Made by a program: the position numbers and the translations under genes. Below are positions 46,722-54,921 of a DNA stretch of 64,000 nucleotides, in pieces; the first letter of the stretch is position 1; every line of letters starts with the position of its first letter. The notes beneath the pieces were generated by a model that was given only the letters and a program-made list of their open reading frames with translations, searched no databases and had not been told where the DNA came from. The DNA is from HGW-17 sp964516435. Its GTDB lineage: Bacteria > Myxococcota_A > Polyangia > HGW-17. The stretch lies in contig CAZEZP010000100.1 in assembly GCA_964516435.1 (NCBI GenBank), positions 14,920-78,919 of the forward strand, read 5' to 3'.

Positions 46722-48785
46722 TCAGGATTCCCGGGCGATGCGGATGCGGGCGTCCACGGCATGCAGACCGCGGGCATCGGCCAGGAGCGGGTTGAGATCG
46801 AGTTCCGCAATCTCGGGCGCGGCCTCGCACAGGAGGGAAACGCGCTGGATGGCCCGCGAAAAGGCATCCGCGGAGAGCGGAGAGCGGCCTCGGTAGCCCG
46901 CGAACAGTTTGGCGGAGCGCAGACGGGCGATCATGTCGGCGGCTTCTTCCGCCCCCACGGGCGTGAGTGCCTCGGAGACGTCCCTGAACACTTCCACGGC
47001 GATGCCGCCCGTCCCCGCGAGCACCAGGTGGCCGAAACCGCGTTCCCGCGAAGCGCCGATGAACAGTTCCGTGCCGGACAGTTGCGCCTGGAAGAGCACG
47101 CCCATCGCCTGTTCGATGGCCATGAGCCGGGAAAACTCCTTCCGGGCGCGCTCGATGGAATCCACGCCCAGCACGACGCCGCCTACGTCGGTCTTGTGCA
47201 CCGGTCCCACGACCTTCATCACCAGCGGAAATCCGCATGCCGCGCAGGCGTCCGCGATGTCGGCCTCGTGCGTGGCCACGGCTTCGCGGGCACGGGGAAT
47301 GCCAGCGGCATCCAGCAGGGCGGCCACGGCTTCCGTCGGCAGGTATCCGTCGGGCGCCGCATCCACCACGCGGCGGATGGCGGCGCGGTCTACCGTCTCC
47401 GTGGTACCCGGCGCGAAGCGCCGCACGCGGTGGGCGCGCACCAGGGCATAGCCGAAGAGCACCTCGTCCGTGAAATGGCAGTTGCCCCAGGACTGATAGT
47501 TGAGGATGGCTTCCCGCGCGGTCATCACCGAGGGCAGGATGGCATAGATGGGTTTTTTACAGGTGGCTTGCTTCTCATGGATGACCCGGTACACGGGCGT
47601 CACGTCCATGAGTCCCGGGGTGCCGAAGATGACCGTGATGCCGTCGATTTCGTCGGCGAAGCGGGTTTCGAGAGTGTCGAGGATGTGGCGCAACTGCTGC
47701 GCCGTTCCTGTGGCCAGGAAATCGATGGGATTCTGCACGGATGAACCGGGGTGCAGCCCGTCGAGGATGGCCTGGGCGCCGGGGCCCGTCAGTTGCGGCA
47801 GGGTGAAGCCGCCGCGGGAGAGCGTGTCGGAAAGCATCACGCCGGGGCCGCCCGCGTGCGTCACGATGACCATGCGCCGCCCCTCGAGCGGGCGGTGCTG
47901 GAAGATGGCCGCCGTGAGCATCAGATCCTCGCGCCCGCGGCAGCGCACGACGCCGGCCTTGCGGAAGAGCGCGTCCACGGCAGCATCGGAACTGGCCATG
48001 GCGCCCGTATGGGAGGAGGCCGCGCGCATGCCTGCCTCGGACGCCCCTGCCTTGATGCCGGCGATGCGGCACCCTTTTTCGATGAGCGAGGAAGCGTGCC
48101 GCAGGAATTTTTCGGGCTGGTCGATCTTTTCCATGTACAGCAGTTTCACGCGCGGGCTCGCAGCGGGATCGAACGTCTCGTCCCACCACGCCAGGATGTC
48201 CTCCACGCCCACCTGCGCGCTGTTGCCCACGGAAAACATGGAGGAGAACGTGAGCCCCATTTCCATGCCGGCCTCTATGATGAAGGCCGCCGTGGCGCCC
48301 GAACCGCTGGCGAACTCCACGCCGTCGGGCGCGAGCCTGGGTATGGGGCCCGCGAACGTGCCGCAGTACGTGGTGGTGAGCACCCCCATGCAGTTGGGGC
48401 CGATCAGGGCGGCGCCAGCCTCGTCCACGACCCTGCGCAGCCGCTCCTGCAGGGCGGCTCCCTCCGGGCCAGTCTCCTTGAAGCCCGCAGACAGCACGAT
48501 GAACGAGCGGCAGGCCGCCTTGCGGATCAATTCCTCCACGGAGGCGACCACCAGCGGCGCGGGAATGGAGAGGATGGCCAAGTCCACGGGCGACGGCAAC
48601 TCGCCTGGAGAAGAAAAGCATGGCACGCCTTGCACAGACTTCTCCTTCAGATTGATGCCGTACACGTCCCCTGCGAAACGGTTCTCCAGGATGTTCTGCA
48701 ACACCTTGCCGCCGGGCTTTGAAACGTCGTTGGAAGCCCCCACCACCACGATGGATTTCGGATGCACCAGTTTTTCGAGATTCAT
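46722..48785 (-). CDS. ADP-forming acetyl/acyl-CoA synthetase (fused alpha-beta)
   Basis: The 687-aa enzyme conserves energy by turning acyl-CoA, ADP and phosphate into acid, ATP and CoA, a pathway common in anaerobes. The CoA-binding domain starts with PKSIVVVGASNDVSKPGG. The phosphohistidine loop is in SSHTGAM. The C-terminal ATP-grasp half has FPLVMKVVGPVHKTDVGGV. AAGGAG lies 6 nt before the ATG at 48785. Alternative: a protein acetyltransferase (Pat-like) without the GNAT domain, but none is attached. Confidence 0.88.
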   Translation of the reverse strand: MNLEKLVHPKSIVVVGASNDVSKPGGKVLQNILENRFAGDVYGINLKEKSVQGVPCFSSPGELPSPVDLAILSIPAPLVVASVEELIRKAACRSFIVLSAGFKETGPEGAALQERLRRVVDEAGAALIGPNCMGVLTTTYCGTFAGPIPRLAPDGVEFASGSGATAAFIIEAGMEMGLTFSSMFSVGNSAQVGVEDILAWWDETFDPAASPRVKLLYMEKIDQPEKFLRHASSLIEKGCRIAGIKAGASEAGMRAASSHTGAMASSDAAVDALFRKAGVVRCRGREDLMLTAAIFQHRPLEGRRMVIVTHAGGPGVMLSDTLSRGGFTLPQLTGPGAQAILDGLHPGSSVQNPIDFLATGTAQQLRHILDTLETRFADEIDGITVIFGTPGLMDVTPVYRVIHEKQATCKKPIYAILPSVMTAREAILNYQSWGNCHFTDEVLFGYALVRAHRVRRFAPGTTETVDRAAIRRVVDAAPDGYLPTEAVAALLDAAGIPRAREAVATHEADIADACAACGFPLVMKVVGPVHKTDVGGVVLGVDSIERARKEFSRLMAIEQAMGVLFQAQLSGTELFIGASRERGFGHLVLAGTGGIAVEVFRDVSEALTPVGAEEAADMIARLRSAKLFAGYRGRSPLSADAFSRAIQRVSLLCEAAPEIAELDLNPLLADARGLHAVDARIRIARES

Positions 48786-49006
48786 GGAAGACTCCTTGGG
48801 TTCCGGAAAGGAAATAAAGGAAATGGCCATGAATAAAATTCTTATTCCGGCCGCCCGTTCTCTAAAACGAAAGGTTCTCCGTTTTCAAGCTGAAAGATTT
48901 CGCACACGCAAGACGGGAAACGGGATCTTCCGCCGATGGGCGGAAACGGGAATGGGGGCTTCACAAGGGGGGCTTTGCGAAGAATGCGCAGGCGCAAATC
49001 GGAGAA

Positions 49007-49723
49007 TCACTTTTTCTTCTGGATGGTGGAGAGCACGGTCTCCCTGTCGATCTTGCGCGTACAGAAGAACCAGTCGTAACACTTCATGTCGCCTTTTCCT
49101 TCCATGCGCTCTTTGGCCGTTCCGCAGGAGCCGGCCGGCGGCACGATGACTTCGTCTCCGGGACGCCAGTCGGCCGGGGTGGCCACGGAGAAGGCATCGG
49201 CAGTCTGCAGGGCCTGCAGCACCCGCAGCAGTTCGTCGAAATTGCGTCCCAGGCTCAGCGGATAATAAATGATTGCCCGGATGATGCCCTTGGGATCGAT
49301 GACGAATACCGCCCGGACGGCCTTGGTCTGGCTTTCGCCCGGCTGGATCATGCCGTATTTCTTCGCCACCTCCATGGTGATGTCCTCGATGAGCGGGAAC
49401 TTCACCTCGACGTCCTTCATGCCGCGGAATTCGATCTTTTCCTTGATGGTGCGCAGCCACGCGATGTGGCTGTAGAGTCCGTCCACGGACAGTCCGACCA
49501 GTTTGCAGTTGAGTTTCTCGAACTCGGGCTCCAGCGTGGCGAACGTCATGAATTCCGACGTGCACACGGGCGTGAAGTCGGCTGGATGCGAGAACAGGAT
49601 GACCCAGGAGCCGGCGAACTGCTCCGGAAACCGGATTTCGCCCTGGGTGGTCATGGCGGTGAAAGAGGGAGCCTTGTCGCCGATGCGGGGCATGGGGGTG
49701 ATCTCGATATTCGCGTTTTCCAT
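49007..49723 (-). CDS. Prx6-type peroxiredoxin
   Basis: The 238-aa enzyme reduces hydrogen peroxide and organic peroxides. The peroxidatic Cys54 lies in HPADFTPVCTSE. The C-terminal extension has MKCYDWFFC, giving Cys215 and Cys221, like the Cys207/Cys213 pair of the Aeropyrum thioredoxin peroxidase; this is typical of thermophilic and archaeal-like Prx6. AAGGAG precedes the start at 49723. It is transcribed alone from a good promoter. Confidence 0.93.
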   Translation of the reverse strand: MENANIEITPMPRIGDKAPSFTAMTTQGEIRFPEQFAGSWVILFSHPADFTPVCTSEFMTFATLEPEFEKLNCKLVGLSVDGLYSHIAWLRTIKEKIEFRGMKDVEVKFPLIEDITMEVAKKYGMIQPGESQTKAVRAVFVIDPKGIIRAIIYYPLSLGRNFDELLRVLQALQTADAFSVATPADWRPGDEVIVPPAGSCGTAKERMEGKGDMKCYDWFFCTRKIDRETVLSTIQKKK

Positions 49724-49777
49724 GATGCCTTCTCCTTTCGGTTGTTTCGTTTTGCCGGCCTTCGAACCGGCCCCCGC

Positions 49778-49805
49778 ATCATAGATCCGGATTTTCACCC
49801 GTCAA
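49778..49805 (-). promoter_or_regulatory. Predicted peroxiredoxin promoter
   Basis: On the minus strand TTGACG (49805-49800) and TATGAT (49783-49778) are 16 bp apart, close to the sigma70 consensus. The message would start near 49771, leaving a leader of about 48 nt. Poly-T/poly-A tracts just upstream (49812-49840) may enhance it. Confidence 0.55.
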
Positions 49806-49900
49806 CACATTTTGGAGTTTTTTTTCCGATTTTTTTTCAAAACCCATTTCCCGCATGGATCCCGGGAAGATTCGGCGCAGTTGAAAAACCAGACGCGCCG

Positions 49901-50545
49901 TCAGGGTTCCATGGCCGCATGAAGTCGGGCGAAGACTTCCCCGGGCGAGGATGCCTCGGTCAACTGGGTCACCATGGCCAGGATGCGGGCGCCAGCCGCG
50001 CGCAACTCGGGAATGTGCCCTTCCTTGATGCCGCCCATCACGGAAAACGGCACCCGCACGGACGGCGCCCACGCCGCGAGTTTCTCCGGTCCCAGGGGCG
50101 ATGCGGGGTTGTCCTTGGTGCGCGTGGCGTAGAGGGGACCGATGTTGAGATACGAGATGTCTTCCATCTGGGCCGCTCCGATCTCGGCGGCCGTGTGGCA
50201 ACTTATGCCCACGAGTCCCTCGGGCAGCAGCCGGCGCACGGCGGCGGCCGGCAGATCGTCCTGCCCCACGTGCACGCCGTCGGCATCCGAAAGCAGGGCC
50301 ACATCGGGCCGGTCATCGATGATGAGCAGGCAGCCGGTGCGCGCGGTGCATTCGCGAAACCGCAGCGCGAGATCCAGAATATCCCGGTCACGGGCGGGCT
50401 TGGCGCGCAACTGCAGCACGCGGGCGCCGGCCGCCACCAGTTCCGCGGCCACCCACAGGGGATCGCGCCCGGCGCAGAAAGCGGGCGTAATCACGGGATA
50501 GATGCGGCACCGGGCGAACTGGCTTTCGCGCTCCTTCCGGTTCAT
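49901..50545 (-). CDS. thiE: Thiamine-phosphate synthase
   Basis: ThiE joins the pyrimidine and thiazole halves of thiamine. The 214-aa product has LQLRAKPARD, IIDDRPDVALL, DGVHVGQDDLP and the later GPLYATRTK and PFSVMGGIKEGH, all family hallmarks. Its start at 50545 overlaps the thiH stop in ATGA. Only thiH accompanies it here. Confidence 0.92.
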   Translation of the reverse strand: MNRKERESQFARCRIYPVITPAFCAGRDPLWVAAELVAAGARVLQLRAKPARDRDILDLALRFRECTARTGCLLIIDDRPDVALLSDADGVHVGQDDLPAAAVRRLLPEGLVGISCHTAAEIGAAQMEDISYLNIGPLYATRTKDNPASPLGPEKLAAWAPSVRVPFSVMGGIKEGHIPELRAAGARILAMVTQLTEASSPGEVFARLHAAMEP

Positions 50546-51600
50546 GGGACTTCTCCTTCCTCGCGGCCCGCCATGACCTCGCTCCAGTCCTTCCACACGG
50601 GATCCAGCCCGCGGGAGACGATGACGGCCGCCATTTCCGCGGGGGAGCGGGTATCGTGCACGGCGAACTGCTCGCCGGCCTGGGCCGTGAGATGATATCC
50701 ACCGGGCGTGGTGACGGAGCCGGCGCTCATGCGGGTGACGCCCAACCCGATGAATCCGTCGCGCAAGCGGGCGCTCTCGCGCGTGGAAAGCACCAGTTCG
50801 GCATCCGGGAACATCAGGCGCAAGGCGAAGATCATGCGCGCCAGGTCCGCATCCGAAACCGGATGGGGCGGCACGAAATCGCTTCCTGCCGGGCGCAGGC
50901 GGGGAAAACTGAACGCCAGGCGCGTCTGCCAGTTGGCGCGCTGCACGTCCAGGGCGTGTTCGTACAGGCCGAAAATTTCCCCGCGCCAGGGCGCCAGGCC
51001 CAGCAGAAACCCCAACCCGACCCCGCGCATCCCCGCGCGAGCCGCATCCACGGGCGCCCGGCGACGCGCATCGTAATCCGCCTTGGGCCCGCCGGGATGC
51101 ACACGGGCGTACACCTCGCGGTCGTAGGTTTCCTGATAGAGGGTCAGCGCCGCCGCGCCGGCTTCCACCATGCGGGCGTATTCCGCCTGCGAAAGGGGAT
51201 ACACCTCGATGGACACGTGGGCGAAATGCTCCCGGCACAGGCGGATGGCCGAGGCCAGATACTCGGGAGCGGCCGCACGCCGGTCCTCACCCGTGACCAG
51301 CAGCACGTGCGAAAAGCCGCGCTGGCGCAGGGAACGAGCCTCGCGGGCGACCTCCTCCAGGGACAGCGTGGCGCGGGCGATGGCGCGGCGGGAGGAGAAA
51401 CCGCAGTACACGCAGGGATTGATGCAGGAATTGGACAGGTACAGCGGCGCGTACAGGGTGATGGTGCGCCCGAAGCGGCGCAGCGTCAGTTGGGCGGATG
51501 CACGGGCCAGCCGCTCCAGGTCCATGCCCGGGTCGACGAGCGCGCGCAAATCCTCCACGCTGCGGGTTTCACGAGCCATGAGCGAATCCAGGAAATCCAT
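50542..51600 (-). CDS. thiH: 2-iminoacetate synthase
   Basis: ThiH is a radical SAM enzyme that cleaves tyrosine to dehydroglycine for the thiazole of thiamine, the anaerobic alternative to glycine oxidase ThiO. The 352-aa product has the cluster motif SCINPCVYCGF, which fits CxxxCxxC. ETYDREVYARVHPGGPKADY and the C-terminal RMSAGSVTTPGGY are typical. The ThiG, ThiS and ThiF partners are not in the window. No TPP riboswitch was seen upstream. Confidence 0.92.
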   Translation of the reverse strand: MDFLDSLMARETRSVEDLRALVDPGMDLERLARASAQLTLRRFGRTITLYAPLYLSNSCINPCVYCGFSSRRAIARATLSLEEVAREARSLRQRGFSHVLLVTGEDRRAAAPEYLASAIRLCREHFAHVSIEVYPLSQAEYARMVEAGAAALTLYQETYDREVYARVHPGGPKADYDARRRAPVDAARAGMRGVGLGFLLGLAPWRGEIFGLYEHALDVQRANWQTRLAFSFPRLRPAGSDFVPPHPVSDADLARMIFALRLMFPDAELVLSTRESARLRDGFIGLGVTRMSAGSVTTPGGYHLTAQAGEQFAVHDTRSPAEMAAVIVSRGLDPVWKDWSEVMAGREEGEVP

Positions 51601-51644
51601 GCCACCATCCCTGCCGGACGCCCAGGCGCCGGGCGCCGGGAAAC

Positions 51645-52514
51645 CTAGCCCGCCGCAGGCGGCCCGTCAAGGCTCGCCCCATTCCGGGCGGCGCGCACCC
51701 ATTTCCTGTATAGCCAAACGCCTCCCACGAGCATGAGCAGGGATACCGCCTGGGGCACGCTCAGCAGCACGGCGCCCTCCGTTTCCGGGGAAAGCACGGG
51801 AAAGCCGCCGCCGATGCGGAACAGGAAGCCCCGTCCGGGATCGCCGCGCAGCATTTCCAGGAAGAAGCGGCCGAATCCGTAGCCGGCCAGGTAGAGCGCG
51901 AACCAGCCGCCGGCCGGAAGACGGCGCCGGCGCAGCAGCACGAGGCCGGTGAAAAAGAGCATAAGCAGCCAGGCGGCTTCATAGGCCTGCACAGGAATCA
52001 TGGGAGGAAGATCCCGCCCTGGCGGCAAGTCCGCATGGGCCTGATAATGGAGCCCGGCGGCGGAGTCGCGCGCGAGCACCACGCTTCCGGGCCAGTTTTC
52101 GTGGGCCTTTCCCCAGCAGCAGCCGGCCATCAGGCACCCGATGCGCCCCCAGAAGTGCCCCAGCGCCAGTCCCAGCGCGCCGGCGTCCAGAAACGGCCGC
52201 AAGGGGATGCGCCGGCGTAGCAGATACGTGGCCAGCGCGCCGGCCGAAAGCCCGCCCTGGAAGGAAAGGCCACCATCCCAGAGAGCCACGATACGCCATG
52301 GAGAATGCCGGTAGGATTCCGGGCTGAACAGGACGTGGAACAGCCGCGCCCCCGCGAGTGCCGCGAGAAAGACCAGCAGAATCCAATCCGTGCCGTGCTC
52401 CACATCCAGGCCCTGCAGTTTCAGGACCCGCCTAAACGCCAGCAGTCCCAGCGCGAACCCCGCCAGAATCATAATTCCATAGGAAGGAAGGCCCCATCCC
52501 AGTTCCGGATGCAT
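51645..52514 (-). CDS. lgt: Phosphatidylglycerol-prolipoprotein diacylglyceryl transferase
   Basis: Lgt puts the diacylglyceryl group on the lipobox Cys of lipoproteins. The 289-aa polytopic protein has SYGIMILAGFALGLLAF, SFQGGLSAG and the signature HFWGRIGCLMAGCCWG. In the signature, Cys-rich residues replace the usual GRxGNFxNxE, as is common in delta-proteobacterial enzymes. RFFLEMLRGDPG lies nearer the C-terminus. The gene is fitting in a window with more than ten lipoproteins. Confidence 0.93.
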   Translation of the reverse strand: MHPELGWGLPSYGIMILAGFALGLLAFRRVLKLQGLDVEHGTDWILLVFLAALAGARLFHVLFSPESYRHSPWRIVALWDGGLSFQGGLSAGALATYLLRRRIPLRPFLDAGALGLALGHFWGRIGCLMAGCCWGKAHENWPGSVVLARDSAAGLHYQAHADLPPGRDLPPMIPVQAYEAAWLLMLFFTGLVLLRRRRLPAGGWFALYLAGYGFGRFFLEMLRGDPGRGFLFRIGGGFPVLSPETEGAVLLSVPQAVSLLMLVGGVWLYRKWVRAARNGASLDGPPAAG

Positions 52515-52533
52515 GGAAAACCTCGCTCTTTTT

Positions 52534-52562
52534 TTGACGAAAAATTGCTGCTGATGTAGTAT
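52534..52562 (+). promoter_or_regulatory. Predicted promoter of a 51-codon gene
   Basis: TTGACG at 52534-52539 and TAGTAT at 52557-52562 are 17 bp apart. An overlapping TATAGT at 52560-52565 is an alternative -10. The start codon at 52583 follows after a short leader with a GAGAGGTG ribosome binding site. Confidence 0.5.
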
Positions 52563-52582
52563 AGTGTAGAGAGAGGTGATTT

Positions 52583-52738
52583 ATGGTTCACAAACTCAAC
52601 CCCCTCGAAATCCCCCACGCCGAGCGCAGAAGCCGCGGACTGAATGCAGAAATCGACCGTCTCATCTGGGAAAGGCTCCTCAAAAAAACGCCCGTGCCGG
52701 TCCCGCCTCCAGTTGGACGCAAGCCGGGCGGGAACTGA
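52583..52738 (+). CDS. Small unknown protein (51 aa)
   Basis: The product runs MVHKLNPLEIPHAERRSRGL and on to a proline-rich, basic end (VPPPVGRKPGGN). It has a good promoter and GAGAGGTG at 52571-52578. It is mostly charged with one helical part (GLNAEIDRLIWERLLKK), so it may be cytosolic and bind protein or nucleic acid. It is divergent from lgt. Its existence is inferred from the signals; the function is unknown. Confidence 0.5.
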   Translation: MVHKLNPLEIPHAERRSRGLNAEIDRLIWERLLKKTPVPVPPPVGRKPGGN

Positions 52739-52878
52739 CCCTCTTTCCCGACCACCCCGCCCAGATCCGTCCCGGCACACTTCTTTCCGTGCATCCGGCT
52801 CCGGCAGGAGCGCACCGCGCGTGCAGGCCGGCAGGAGCCTAGCAGAGCCCTGCCCGGCGCACCAGCAGAAAAACCATA

Positions 52879-52906
52879 TTGCGATCGGCCGCGTTCGTGA
52901 TAGCAT
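52879..52906 (+). promoter_or_regulatory. Predicted promoter of the NfeD/flotillin operon
   Basis: TTGCGA at 52879-52884 and TAGCAT at 52901-52906 are 16 bp apart, with an extended -10 TG at 52898-52899. The pattern (TTGC-A, CGTGATAG) closely resembles the predicted secA promoter. Confidence 0.5.
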
Positions 52907-52951
52907 GCCCCCCGAGAAACAGTCGCGGACGATTTTTCAGGAGTCGATGGA

Positions 52952-53608
52952 ATGCTCAGTCTTTACTGGTTCGCTCTCGGATTCGGAGGCATCTTCCTCG
53001 TCGTGACGGTCTTTCTGGGCCACGACAGCGACGCGGACACGGGCGACGCCGGAAGCCCGGACCTCCACGACATCACCACCGGCGACATCACCACCGGCGA
53101 CGTCACCCACGCGGGAGCCGGAGCCCACGGGCACATGGGAGAAGCCACCCATCCGCCCATGATGGACATCTTCTTCTTCCTCCTCTCCCTGCGCTTCTGG
53201 GCCTTCTTCACGGCCTTCTTCGGCCTCACCGGCGTCGGCGGCAGTTACCTCATCGGCGGGGGCGTCTCCACCTTCGTGATGGCCATCATCATGGGCGCCG
53301 TGGCGGGATTTTCCGCCAGCTGGCTGTTCAAGGCGCTCTCCCGGGGCAACGTGAGTACGGACATCAATCTGGCCGAGACCGTGGGTTCCCGCGCGGAGGT
53401 CAGCATTCCCATCGCGCCGGGAGATCCCGGCAAGGTGCGCCTGGTCTTCAAGGGCCAGTTGGTAGAATGCAAGGCCGTATGCGAAGATGCGGAACTTCCC
53501 CTGCGCACGCCGGTCGTCATCGCCGCCTACCATGACAACACATTCGTCGTGAAGCCGCTTTCTGCCCCCGCAGCCGCGGATTCCGGCAAGGAGGAGTCAA
53601 ATCCATGA
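52952..53608 (+). CDS. NfeD-like membrane protein with His/Asp-rich linker
   Basis: The 218-aa protein has a first helix at residues 3-22. A linker of about 45 residues follows, rich in His, Asp, Gly and Thr with a DITTGDITTGDVT repeat. Two or three more helices come next. A C-terminal OB-fold-type domain (VGSRAEVSIPI, FKGQLVECKAV) is typical of NfeD/YqiJ proteins. NfeD partners flotillins in membrane microdomains. It is coupled by ATGA to the first flotillin gene. The linker could bind metal, which is inference. Confidence 0.8.
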   Translation: MLSLYWFALGFGGIFLVVTVFLGHDSDADTGDAGSPDLHDITTGDITTGDVTHAGAGAHGHMGEATHPPMMDIFFFLLSLRFWAFFTAFFGLTGVGGSYLIGGGVSTFVMAIIMGAVAGFSASWLFKALSRGNVSTDINLAETVGSRAEVSIPIAPGDPGKVRLVFKGQLVECKAVCEDAELPLRTPVVIAAYHDNTFVVKPLSAPAAADSGKEESNP

Positions 53609-54894
53609 ACGACATGAATGCCTTTTTCTGGGGAATCGGTGCCGGTCTCGGCATCTACATCGTACTCAAAATCATCATTAATTATTTCTTCTACATCGGA
53701 AAACCCAACGAGGTGCTGATCTTCTCCGGCCGCCAGCATCGCTATCCGGACGGTTCCGTGCGCGGCTACCGCTACGTGGTGGGCGGCTGGGCCTTCCGCT
53801 TCCCCATCATCGAGCAGGTATCCCGCATGGACCTGACGGAAATCCCCGTCACGGTATCCGTGACCAACGCCTACTCCAAGGGTGGCATCGCAGTGAACGT
53901 CACGGCCATCGCCAACATCAAGGTATCCTCGGAGGACGTGGTGCTCGATGCCGCCATCCAGCGGTTTCTGGGCTATTCCCGCGATCAGATCGCACATGTG
54001 GCCCAGGAAACCCTGGAAGGGCATCTGCGCGGCGTGATCGCGACCATGACGCCGGAGCAGATCAACGAAGACCGGCTCAACTTCTCCGAGCGCATCGAGG
54101 AGGAAGTGGTGCCGGACTTCAAAAAACTGGGCCTGCATCTGGACAACTTCAAGATCCAGAGCATCAGCGACCGGGAGGAATACCTGCTGGCCGTCGGGCG
54201 CAAGAAGATCGAAGAAATCAAGAAGATGGCGGCCGTGGCGGAATCCGACGCCAACAAGGTAGCCAAGAACATCGAGGAAGAGGCCAAGGGACTGGCCAAG
54301 GCGACCAATGAAGAAGTGGACATGGTCATCAAGCAGTCCCAGAACGAACTGGCCACGTTCGTCGCCAACATGCTCGCCCAGGTGACGGCCGAGGAGGAGC
54401 GCACCACGGTGGCCGCGGCCCAGGCGCGCGCAGAGGCCGAACAGCAACTGCAACGCATCCGCGCCGAACTGGAAGCCCGCCGCCGCGAGGTGGAAGAAGT
54501 GCTTCCAGCCGAGGCGAGGCGCCGGCAGGCCGAAATCCTGGCGGTGGGCGATGCGGCCTACCTGCAAAAGCGCGGTGAAGCCACGGCCCAGGTGCTGGCG
54601 CTCACGCACGAGGTCTGGAAGGAGGCCGGCACCATCGCCAAGGACGTGCTGGTGCTGCAGCAGATCGAGAAGATCCTGGCCCACGTGGTGGAATCCATCA
54701 AGAAACTGGAGGTGGACGAGGTCACGCTGCTCGATGCCGGCGACGCGGCCACGCTCAAGCACCACGTGCTCGCCTATCCGGCCATGGTGGGCGCCGTGCT
54801 CCAGGAACTCAAGGCGACCACGGGCATCGATGTGTTCGGCGTAATCGCACAGGAAGCGAAATCGCGCATCCCGGCCGGCGGGGGCCGCATCTGA
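53605..54894 (+). CDS. Flotillin-like SPFH protein
   Basis: The 429-aa protein is anchored by one N-terminal helix (about 8-28). The SPFH domain contains PNEVLIFSGR, VSVTNAYSKGGIAVNVTAIANIKV and VAQETLEGHLRGVIATMTPEQIN. A long Glu/Ala-rich coiled coil follows (about 190-330), then a helical end. Flotillins organise membrane microdomains and protein turnover. The start overlaps the NfeD-like gene's stop. Confidence 0.92.
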   Translation: MNDMNAFFWGIGAGLGIYIVLKIIINYFFYIGKPNEVLIFSGRQHRYPDGSVRGYRYVVGGWAFRFPIIEQVSRMDLTEIPVTVSVTNAYSKGGIAVNVTAIANIKVSSEDVVLDAAIQRFLGYSRDQIAHVAQETLEGHLRGVIATMTPEQINEDRLNFSERIEEEVVPDFKKLGLHLDNFKIQSISDREEYLLAVGRKKIEEIKKMAAVAESDANKVAKNIEEEAKGLAKATNEEVDMVIKQSQNELATFVANMLAQVTAEEERTTVAAAQARAEAEQQLQRIRAELEARRREVEEVLPAEARRRQAEILAVGDAAYLQKRGEATAQVLALTHEVWKEAGTIAKDVLVLQQIEKILAHVVESIKKLEVDEVTLLDAGDAATLKHHVLAYPAMVGAVLQELKATTGIDVFGVIAQEAKSRIPAGGGRI

Positions 54895-54921
54895 CGCACG
54901 GGCGTCCACGGAGGTTTTGCC

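Noticed and set aside
51601..51644. TPP riboswitch before thiH
   Set aside because: The gap to lgt is only 44 bases, far too short, and shows no conserved CUGAGA-like core.
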